Assembly (NCBI GenBank): GCA_018985225.1
Contig: JADGIF010000011.1
Coordinates: 1 to 45,166, forward strand
DNA from: Amoeboradix gromovi
Taxonomy: Eukaryota > Sanchytriomycota > Sanchytriomycetes > Sanchytriales > Sanchytriaceae
Direction: 5' to 3'
Length of the DNA stretch: 45,166 nucleotides
In this document: positions 38,447-45,166 of the stretch, one piece after another
Layout of the letters: every line of letters begins with the position of its first letter
Position numbering within the stretch: the stretch's first letter is position 1
Made by a program: the position numbers and the translations under genes
Notes under the pieces: generated by a model
What the model was told of the DNA's origin: nothing
The model's input: only the letters and a program-made list of their open reading frames with translations
The model's database searches: none

Positions 38447-38616
38447 CAAGTTTCAGGGGTAGAGGCATGCCAATTACACGTGCTTTTTGGTGTAATCCAA
38501 ATTAACGAAATTTTAAGGCTACAAATTTGAAGAAATCAAGTTTATTACTTAACGCATATTTTTAATTTCTTGTACTGTGTCGTTTTAATCGAAACACAAA
38601 GCGGGCCCAGGAGTAA
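38447..38616. promoter_or_regulatory. Divergent spacer, homeobox / MTD1-type gene
   Basis: 170 bp between opposing start codons, so probably a two-way promoter. No motif identified apart from AT-rich runs and CACGTG at about 38476 (an E-box, single occurrence). Confidence 0.4.
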
Positions 38617-39531
38617 ATGTTGTTGCGAATGGGGAAGGTGATGGCATCACAAATTGCGGACGCTTATTTATTGGAGCTCACTGAGCAGGTAGCGAAATTA
38701 CCGCTAAAGCCCGTCTTGGTTGGTGTGCTTGCTAACTCTGATCCCGCTGCTGCAACCTACGCCAAATGGACATCAACTGCTTGTAAAAAAGTTGGAATCG
38801 ATTTTAAATTGATAGAGACAAACAAAAACAATTTAGAAGATGAAATCATAGCTCTTAATTGCCAAGAATCTGTAAATGGGATCATGATTTATTATCCAGT
38901 TTTTGGAACATCTCAGGATCATTACTTACAATCAACAATATCACCTCTAAAAGATGTAGAAGGGCTATGCCAAACATTTAGATTTAACATGTACAATAAC
39001 ATTAGGTTTTTTGATGACGCGCAGAGTAAAAAGTGTGTACTGCCTTGCACACCTTTGGCTATTATTAAAGTTTTAGAATATCTACGTTGTTATAATCCCA
39101 TACTTCCTGAGGGTGACAGACTGCATGGGAAAACAATAACAGTGATAAACAGAAGTGAAATTGTTGGTCGTCCACTGGCCGCGCTTCTAGCGAATGACGG
39201 TGCCAAAGTATATAGTGTCGATGTTAGCGATATCCAAGAATTTAGTAGAGGTGTTGGAATCAAAAACAAAATTCACGCTACCCAAAAAACGCCGCTATCG
39301 CTTACTGAGTGTCTTAATCTAAGCGATGCGGTTATATCTGGCGTTCCGACCAAGTCTTACAAAGTACCAACTGGATCTCTTAAAGATGGACTTATCGCTA
39401 TAAATTTCAGCACTTTTCAAAATTTTGAAGAGACCATAGCTGAAAAAGCGAGTCTTTTCGTACCATCTGTTGGTAAAGTTACTGTCGCAATGCTTCAAAG
39501 AAATCTGCTTAGATTGACTATGTATCAATAA
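38617..39531 (+). CDS. MTD1: Cytosolic NAD-dependent methylenetetrahydrofolate dehydrogenase, MTD1 type
   Basis: A 304-residue enzyme of one-carbon metabolism that oxidises 5,10-methylene-THF. It matches yeast Mtd1 in length (about 320) and blocks: VLVGVLANSDPAAATYAKWT, SVNGIMIYYPVFGTSQDHYL, KKCVLPCTPLAIIKVLEYLR, INRSEIVGRPLAALLANDGA (Asn178 to Pro186) and SVGKVTVAMLQRNLLRL. The NAD-linked, mono-functional form is a fungal hallmark; bifunctional dehydrogenase-cyclohydrolases differ at KxxDGF-type sites, absent here. It is followed 50 bp later by the kinase gene on the same strand. Confidence 0.92.
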   Translation: MLLRMGKVMASQIADAYLLELTEQVAKLPLKPVLVGVLANSDPAAATYAKWTSTACKKVGIDFKLIETNKNNLEDEIIALNCQESVNGIMIYYPVFGTSQDHYLQSTISPLKDVEGLCQTFRFNMYNNIRFFDDAQSKKCVLPCTPLAIIKVLEYLRCYNPILPEGDRLHGKTITVINRSEIVGRPLAALLANDGAKVYSVDVSDIQEFSRGVGIKNKIHATQKTPLSLTECLNLSDAVISGVPTKSYKVPTGSLKDGLIAINFSTFQNFEETIAEKASLFVPSVGKVTVAMLQRNLLRLTMYQ

Positions 39532-39581
39532 ATCAGAATTACTTTAATCACTATTACTTTAATGAATTTCAAGCATCCAAT

Positions 39582-40940
39582 ATGAAACATTACGCAATAA
39601 TAGAGGAAATTGGTTCAGGTAGTTATGGAACAGTATTCAAGGCAGTAGACAATGAAAACGGTACTCTGGTAGCACTAAAACAAGTAACTATGGAGGACGA
39701 ATCCATTATGAAAGAAATAGAATTTATGAAATCCTGTAACAATGAGTACATAATAGGATTAGATAATTACTATACAGAGGATGATGTGCTATACATAGCC
39801 ATGGAATTTTGCCCTGCTGGAAGTATTGCGGATGTTATGAAATATACGGAAAAAACTCTTGTTGAGAAACAACTTCAAAGCGTTTTGAGAGACGCTCTTC
39901 ATGGTTTAAATTATTTACACAAACGGCTTGCTATTCATAGGGATATCAAAGCTGGTAACTTGTTACTTAATCGTCAAGGCCGTGTCAAACTTGGTGATTT
40001 CGGCGTGTCTGCAAATTTATCGGATGCTGTCCGCAAGAGGAATACAGTCATTGGTACACCGTATTGGATGGCTCCTGAAATAATACAGGAGATCGGTTAT
40101 AATACTTCTGCTGATATATGGTCTTTAGGAATTACTGCGATTGAATGCGCGGATGGTAAACCGCCATATCACCATATTCACCCCATGCGAGCCATATTTA
40201 TGATACCTAATAAACCATCCCCAACCGTTAGTGAGCCAAGCAAATGGTCAACAATTTGCAACTCATTTATTTCGCAGTGTCTGAACAAAAGTCCTGATAC
40301 GCGGCCTACTGCAGAAACATTGTTAAAACATGAGTTTATACAGTCTGCTCCTGATTCATCTATTTTGTTAGAGCTGGTTCAATTGTCCCTCGAGTTGAAA
40401 TCCAAAAAAAAATCAGATTTGGAAAAAGGTGGCCAAGAAATTGTTGAGCGATTGGAGGAGTTGCACAATGGCACGGTTAAACAATCTTTCTCACTGGGAA
40501 CTACTGTATATAAACCTAATGACCAATATGACTCCGGTACCACTGTATTTAATTCCACAATAAAAGCTACAACTAGCTCTGAAAATGATGACGATTGGTC
40601 TAAAACGGTTAAGCCTGCTAGGAAGATTATTGATTCTCAATTCAAAACCATAAGGCCTAACAATGATATAATCGATGTACTGTAATTACTTACTTAGAGT
40701 CACTTATTGCCAACAACTCAAAAGATGATACCGGAGCTGTTAAGTAGTCTAGAACAAATGAGTAAGAATGAGATGGAAGAATATTTGAGAGTTGCTGACA
40801 GAAACATGGAAAAAGAATTGTCACAAATTAGAGAAAAATTTGAAGAGAAGAAGGAACCAATAGTTGCAAATATTCGGAAAAAAGAAGAAGTCAAGAAACA
40901 AAAACTTTTCAATGTTTCTTATATAGAAAAGAATGAATAA
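39582..40940 (+). CDS. MST/Hippo kinase with SARAH domain (one 21-nt intron)
   Basis: Ste20-group germinal-centre kinase. Exons 39582-40676 and 40698-40940 encode 445 residues. Kinase domain 1-260: Gly loop IGSGSYG, Lys33, HRDIKAGN at 119-126, DFG at 139-141, activation-loop Thr155 and GTPYWMAPE at 158-166. Beyond a low-complexity linker, exon 2 encodes a SARAH-like helix (about 375-430): MIPELLSSLEQMSKNEMEEY, MEKELSQIREKFEEKKEPIV. This kinase-plus-SARAH build is that of MST1/2 and Hippo, which dimerise and bind SAV/RASSF through SARAH. Both exons lie in the same frame but two stops separate them, so splicing is required. Downstream MOB, LATS or YAP genes are not in the window. Confidence 0.9.
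40677..40697 (+). other. 21-nt spliceosomal mini-intron in the MST/Hippo kinase
   Basis: Starts GTACTGTAATT and ends ACTTACTTAG. It contains in-frame TAA and TAG, and its removal joins NNDIID to SHLLPTTQKM without a frame change. It shares GTAC with the IVD intron and CTTACTTAG versus CTAACTTAG at the 3' end. An 18-nt variant (starting at GTAATT and ending TTAGAG) is also frame-compatible but has a weaker 3' end. Confidence 0.85.
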
Positions 40941-40994
40941 ATGCTAATTTCGTCTTGAATTCCAATTATTTTATTCATTTCCATTCCGTGAAAC

Positions 40995-43064
40995 ATGGCA
41001 AAGCCTTCTTCTCAATTGGTTTTGCTGATTTTGCTTCTAATCTGGGTATGCGCATTCTCATCCAGATTGTTCTCTGTAGTTAGGTTCGAAAGCATTATTC
41101 ATGAATTTGATCCTTGGTTTAATTATAGAAGTACTATCAAACTTGTACAAGACGGATTTTATAATTTTCTTAATTGGTTTGATGAGCGAAGTTGGTATCC
41201 ACTAGGCAGAGTTGTAGGCGGTACAGTGTACCCTGGACTAATGTTTACTTCCGGTGTATTTCACCATTTTCTAAATTCTATTCTACATGTTCCGATCGAT
41301 ATCCGTGAGATCTGTGTTTTTTTGGCTCCGATATTTAGCGGATTGACTGCACTTTCAGTATTTCTACTAGCAAAAGAGCTGAAAGATACTACTTCTGGAT
41401 TATTTGCTGCTGCCTTCATTGGAATTGCACCTGGTTACATATCTCGTAGTGTAGCAGGTTCATATGACAACGAGGCTATAGCTATATTCTTGTTGATGTT
41501 TACTTTTTATTTATGGGTCAAGGCATGCAAAACAGGTTCTATGGTCATGGGAATGTTTACAAGTTTAAGCTATTTCTACATGGTGTCTGCGTGGGGCGGA
41601 TATGTATTTATAACCAATATGATTCCATTACATGTGTTCTGTTTATTGCTGATGAACAGGTATTCAACTAAACTATACAAGGCATATTGTACTTATTATA
41701 TTATTGGATTAATAGCTAGCATGCAAATACCATTTGTAGGATTCATTCCTATCAAATCCAACGAACACATGGCCCCTTTAGGCGTTTTTGGACTTATGCA
41801 ATTGTTAGGTGCTGCTCATTTTTTAAAAAACCATGTTAGAATGACAGAAACCAAACGTAGATTAGTAATTGTCGGATTGTTTGGTGCAGCATTTGCAGTT
41901 CTTATTGCATTAACTTTGAAAGGTAAAATTGCACCATGGACTGGTAGATTTTATAGTTTGTTTGATACTACTTACGCCAAGAAGCATATTCCAATCATTG
42001 CCAGCGTTAGTGAACATCAGCCGCCTGCATGGGGTTCATTCTTTTTTGATTTGCACTTTACAATTGCTTTGTTGCCTTGTGGATTGTTTTGGATGTTCAA
42101 GAATCCTATTAAAGACGAGCACGTATTTGTAATTGTATACGCGTTGCTGGGTAGCTATTTCAGTGGTGTGATGATCAGGCTAATGCTAACCCTGACCCCA
42201 ATTGTATGTATATGTGCTGCAATTGGTATTAGCTCATTGCTACAGCAACTTAATAAGGTTAAACAGAAAGATATCCAGCTGACTGGATATTTTGTAATTC
42301 TGATGTTAATGTTCCATTTCGTTCAACATAGCACGTGGGTAACGAGCAATGCGTATAGTTCACCGAGCGTCGTCTTGGCTAGCCGTAATAACAAGGGGGA
42401 ACCCATGATTATTGATGATTTTAGGGAGGCCTATTACTGGATCAATAAGAACACAAACGAAGACGATAAGATAGCATCATGGTGGGATTATGGTTATCAA
42501 ATCGCAGGATTTAGCAACCGAACAGTATTGGTTGATAATAATACCTGGAATAACTCCCACATTGCAACTGTGGGACTAGCAATGGCTAGTAGTGAGAGTG
42601 ACGCATATCCTATTCTACACAAGCATGACGTAGAATATCTGTTAGTTATATTTGGAGGAATGATAGGATACAATGGAGATGATATAAACAAGTTTTTGTG
42701 GATGATAAGAATAGGAGAAGGGGTTTACCCGGAGCATGTGCATGAAAGAGATTTCTTCACTAAAAGAGGAGAATACAGAATAGATGATGAGGCTTCCAGC
42801 ACTATGAAGAAATCAATAATGTTTAAAATGAGTTACTACCGATACCAGGACGTAATGGGAGGCAGAGCAATGGATTATGTAAGAAGAACACCAACGGTAA
42901 CCAAACCTATAAGATTAAGTGTTTTGGAGGAAGCATTTACCAGTGAGAATTGGATAGTAAGGGTTTTTAAGGTAAAGAAACCTGATTTTCTAGGAAGAAA
43001 GTTGCAAGAAGCAAAGGCTTTTGATGCAGGTCGACGAAGAACCAAGTTAAAAAAGAGTAAATGA
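40995..43064 (+). CDS. STT3: Oligosaccharyltransferase catalytic subunit STT3
   Basis: A 689-residue polytopic ER membrane protein that transfers oligosaccharide to Asn in N-glycosylation. First luminal-loop motif HEFDPWFNYR with catalytic Asp39; many transmembrane segments to about residue 460; then WWDYGYQI at 496-503, where the +2 Ser/Thr of the sequon is read. NRTVLVDNNTWNNSHIATVG carries the usual N-glycosylated site, and DINKFLWMI is the DK/MI-type motif. Single exon, 54 bp after the kinase gene. STT3 is kept when other OST subunits are reduced. Confidence 0.95.
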   Translation: MAKPSSQLVLLILLLIWVCAFSSRLFSVVRFESIIHEFDPWFNYRSTIKLVQDGFYNFLNWFDERSWYPLGRVVGGTVYPGLMFTSGVFHHFLNSILHVPIDIREICVFLAPIFSGLTALSVFLLAKELKDTTSGLFAAAFIGIAPGYISRSVAGSYDNEAIAIFLLMFTFYLWVKACKTGSMVMGMFTSLSYFYMVSAWGGYVFITNMIPLHVFCLLLMNRYSTKLYKAYCTYYIIGLIASMQIPFVGFIPIKSNEHMAPLGVFGLMQLLGAAHFLKNHVRMTETKRRLVIVGLFGAAFAVLIALTLKGKIAPWTGRFYSLFDTTYAKKHIPIIASVSEHQPPAWGSFFFDLHFTIALLPCGLFWMFKNPIKDEHVFVIVYALLGSYFSGVMIRLMLTLTPIVCICAAIGISSLLQQLNKVKQKDIQLTGYFVILMLMFHFVQHSTWVTSNAYSSPSVVLASRNNKGEPMIIDDFREAYYWINKNTNEDDKIASWWDYGYQIAGFSNRTVLVDNNTWNNSHIATVGLAMASSESDAYPILHKHDVEYLLVIFGGMIGYNGDDINKFLWMIRIGEGVYPEHVHERDFFTKRGEYRIDDEASSTMKKSIMFKMSYYRYQDVMGGRAMDYVRRTPTVTKPIRLSVLEEAFTSENWIVRVFKVKKPDFLGRKLQEAKAFDAGRRRTKLKKSK

Positions 43065-43252
43065 GTAGAATTTATTTCATTTGTAACTTACCTAGCTTAA
43101 CTAAGTTCTGCAATTCATAAATTTTCTTTAACAAGGTGTATTATAATGTTCAATACTGTGCGACATTGAACAAATTTATAATACTTCATGTCTCCTCCTG
43201 CTCCAACCTTTCATGTCGCAATTAATTAGATTAGCTAGGTTGAAACATTTGA

Positions 43253-43633
43253 ATGGACACTCTTCCACCGTTGAACCGAAGGCGTATTTGGTGTCAAGAT
43301 ACTTTGGAAACATGCAGAAGTGTTTGTAATCCTACTACTGACATTACTTGTAATGAGGGAACCTTAAACTACACTTGCCCTTGCGATATAAGCAAACAAC
43401 CCAAAAGCATTGATATTTATGCATGTGGGTACCAAGTAGATGTTTGCAAGAGCAATTGTTCTAAAAATGATACTGTATGTATTAACTATTGTGAATCCAA
43501 AAGATGTTTACCCCAGGTAGTAATTACTCAGAAACCTGGGAACGGTAAGACGCCAGGTATTGAAATGGATGCTTCAGCTAATACATTATCTCTAATTCTA
43601 GTAATAATGGTTGTCTTACAAGTAAATTTTTAA
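43253..43633 (+). CDS. Cysteine-rich surface protein, DUF7707-like
   Basis: A 126-residue protein with 14 cysteines and the order WCQDTLETCRSVC, LNYTCPCDISKQP, YACGYQVDVCKSNCSKNDTV, CESKRCLP. This resembles fungal secreted/GPI DUF7707 proteins, which start R-x-WC and have the same cysteine blocks. A Gly/Pro-rich spacer leads to a hydrophobic end (LSLILVIMVVLQVNF), typical of GPI signals. No signal peptide is visible at the N-terminus: the ATG is preceded in frame by TGA and no acceptor site precedes the conserved part. A missing first exon, an alternative frame upstream (MSQLIRLARLKHLNG) or decay are possible. It converges on PDH E2 with an 18-bp gap. Confidence 0.65.
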   Translation: MDTLPPLNRRRIWCQDTLETCRSVCNPTTDITCNEGTLNYTCPCDISKQPKSIDIYACGYQVDVCKSNCSKNDTVCINYCESKRCLPQVVITQKPGNGKTPGIEMDASANTLSLILVIMVVLQVNF

Positions 43634-43651
43634 TTTTATACCTTATTTATT

Positions 43652-44923
43652 TTACTTTAGCAGCAGCAATGGGTTCTCAATATACTCTTTTAGGGTTTGC
43701 ATGAACAAAGCACCTACTGCACCATCTACAACTCTATGATCAAACGAAGTAGTCATGCTCATAACTCTAGTTGGGAGCACCTTGTCTTTCCCGTTTTCAT
43801 TCACTAATTTTACCTCGTTCTTGATAGCGGATACAGCTACGATACCGCTTTGAGGTGGATTGATGATGGCATTAAATGAGTCAATTCCATACATTCCCAA
43901 ATTAGACACACAAAAAGAACCACCAATAAACTCCTCGGGCTTCAATTGATTATTTCTGGCCTTTTCTGCCAACGATTTGGCAGCAGAGTTTAGTTCCTTT
44001 AGCCCTAACTTATCAGCGTTTTTGATAATTGGGGTAATTAAACCCTTTTCAGTAGCCACAGCCATGCTTAAGTCAACAGAGGCATATTTGCGAATGACAT
44101 CGCCCATCCATGAAGAATTGACATCAGGGTGATCTCTAAGTGTTAATGCCACAGCTTTGTTAACAAAGTCATTAATTGATACATTGCACTGCTGTTCCTT
44201 TAGAGACTGGCGTAAAAGAATTAATTTGTCTACATTCATTTTACAAGTCAAATAATAGTGAGGAATGGTCGTTTTGCTAAACGATAATCTTTCAGCAATA
44301 GTGAGTCTCATTTGGGAAATTGGAATATCTTTGAAGTTAGATTTAACAGACGAACTAGAGGATGGAGAGCTTTTGAACTTTATGTAATCTGCAAGTACAA
44401 TTCTACCATTTGGACCCGTTCCGGAAATTTTGGAAACATCAACATTCTCTAACTTGGCTAACTTCTTGACTAACGGAGATGCTTTGGACGATGACTTTTC
44501 CGGAGAAAATGCTTTCGTTTGTTCAGAAATGATTGGTTTCGGCGGTTCGGGAGCTTTCTCTGTCTGGACTTTTGCTTTCGAGTCCACTGGACTTGCAGTT
44601 GGCTTTGGAGATTCAAAATCATCAAACTTGTCAACATCTTCTTGATTTTCTACTAGAACAGCAATCGGGGTGCCAATCTTAATGTCTTTTGAGCCGCCCT
44701 CAAACAGCAGTTTAGCGATGTATCCGTCATCCTGAAATTCGAATTCCATCTGTGCTTTATCGGTTTCTATTTCCGCTAAGATATCACCCGGTTGCAGTTT
44801 ATCACCTGCTTTTTTTCGCCATTCACTTATGTTGCCCTGGGTCATAGTGGGAGATAAAGCAGGCATATTAATCAGTTGATGTGCAGGCAGCTGAAGAAGT
44901 ATGTTTCTAAATCGGGAAATCAT
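43652..44923 (-). CDS. Pyruvate dehydrogenase E2, dihydrolipoamide acetyltransferase
   Basis: A 423-residue mitochondrial acetyltransferase. Lipoyl domain near the start (MPALSPTMTQGNISEW...IETDKAQMEFE, lipoyl Lys56), one lipoyl domain as in fungi, a Pro/Ser/Lys linker, a peripheral-subunit binding domain (SPLVKKLAKLENVDVSKISG, then GTGPNGRIVLADYI) and a catalytic domain ending SFDHRVVDGAVGALF with His396 and Asp400. The 'INMPALSPTM' start and MGD-type blocks fit pyruvate rather than oxoglutarate dehydrogenase. MISRFRNILLQLP looks like a transit peptide, hence the ATG at 44923. The MITE-like repeat begins 30 bp upstream and creates longer in-frame ORFs (ATG at 44962). Confidence 0.93.
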   Translation of the reverse strand: MISRFRNILLQLPAHQLINMPALSPTMTQGNISEWRKKAGDKLQPGDILAEIETDKAQMEFEFQDDGYIAKLLFEGGSKDIKIGTPIAVLVENQEDVDKFDDFESPKPTASPVDSKAKVQTEKAPEPPKPIISEQTKAFSPEKSSSKASPLVKKLAKLENVDVSKISGTGPNGRIVLADYIKFKSSPSSSSSVKSNFKDIPISQMRLTIAERLSFSKTTIPHYYLTCKMNVDKLILLRQSLKEQQCNVSINDFVNKAVALTLRDHPDVNSSWMGDVIRKYASVDLSMAVATEKGLITPIIKNADKLGLKELNSAAKSLAEKARNNQLKPEEFIGGSFCVSNLGMYGIDSFNAIINPPQSGIVAVSAIKNEVKLVNENGKDKVLPTRVMSMTTSFDHRVVDGAVGALFMQTLKEYIENPLLLLK

Positions 44924-44953
44924 GTTTGGTTTCCTCCGTCTACAAATTAACAA

Positions 44954-45122
44954 ATGGGACATCAAATATAAAAACTGGACTAACTTTCTGCAACAAGTTG
45001 GAACATTATTTCAGCTTTATTACTTTATGGATTTAAGAGGCGAGTGGACATTCAGCTAGTTGCGGAGTTGACGAGCATAAAAGGAAAATAAATATTCTGT
45101 ACAGCTATTCTCTTACTCTTTC
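44954..45122. mobile_element. MITE-like repeat, second copy (partner 13902-14070)
   Basis: Same orientation and left boundary as the 13902 element, with no net indel over 169 bp and long identical runs (AGGCGAG.GGACATTCAGCT, AATAAATATTCTGTACAGCT). After TTACTCTTTC the copies diverge, so this one is truncated or a different internal version; the right TIR is not in the window. It lies directly in the 5' flank of PDH E2. Confidence 0.85.
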
Positions 45123-45166
45123 ATCCAATCTTTATTTCAAATAAAATATCACTATTACACTTCAAA
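45123..45166. other. Window edge, nothing recognised
   Basis: Forty-four AT-rich bases beyond the repeat homology. Confidence 0.3.

Noticed and set aside
40677-40940. SARAH segment as a separate small gene
   Set aside because: It would start from a TTG or an internal ATG, lies in the kinase frame, and SARAH domains normally follow MST kinases.
1-45166. CRISPR array or prokaryotic operon features
   Set aside because: No regular spacer-repeat arrays or ribosome-binding pattern; the genes are eukaryotic.

Overview
This is nuclear DNA from a compact, AT-rich eukaryote, most likely a flagellated early-diverging fungus of the Rozella/aphelid grade (inference). Zoosporic life is supported by an IFT46 gene and a probable axonemal DRC10-type gene. 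Fungal affinity is suggested by a yeast MTD1-type methylenetetrahydrofolate dehydrogenase, a DUF7707-like cysteine-rich surface protein and a Pet191-type COX assembly factor. Mitochondria are fully functional by gene content (PDH E2, isovaleryl-CoA dehydrogenase, Pet191, mL53). Genes use the standard code (TGA ends STT3 and the E2 upstream neighbour set uses TAA/TGA normally), and gaps are often below 60 bp, with convergent pairs only 2, 16, 18 and 41 bp apart.

Layout. 1-4620: a shattered Ty3/gypsy retrotransposon with direct and inverted internal duplications. 5467-11859: a full ABCB transporter, a flotillin and isovaleryl-CoA dehydrogenase. 11870-15000: a nest of decayed genes and TIR elements, including a decayed P-loop NTPase. 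15144-17807: a tight five-gene block flanked by inverted repeats. 18684-20396: a CaMKK/Sak1-like kinase. 20400-23140: gene-poor, holding a broken Fanzor/TnpB-like gene. 23144-30976: F-box/LRR, small ORF, RING-H2 membrane protein, ThrRS, mL53, SMC6. 30977-34100: decayed repeats and an orphan ORF. 34135-38446: IFT46, topoisomerase I, a decayed ORF and a homeobox gene. 38617-44923: MTD1-type enzyme, MST/Hippo kinase, STT3, surface protein, PDH E2. The window ends inside a second copy of a MITE-like repeat.

The most notable result is that three host genes (threonyl-tRNA synthetase, isovaleryl-CoA dehydrogenase, MST/Hippo kinase) are only complete if introns of 20, 20 and 21 nt are removed. All three start GTA and end TAG, with a CTAA/CTTA branch-like motif nine bases from the 3' end. 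These are among the shortest spliceosomal introns known anywhere; the third one joins the Hippo kinase domain to its SARAH tail. Second in interest are the Fanzor remnant and a set of repeats that share the terminal core TATAAAAACTRG. Everything was read by eye; no alignment or database search was run.
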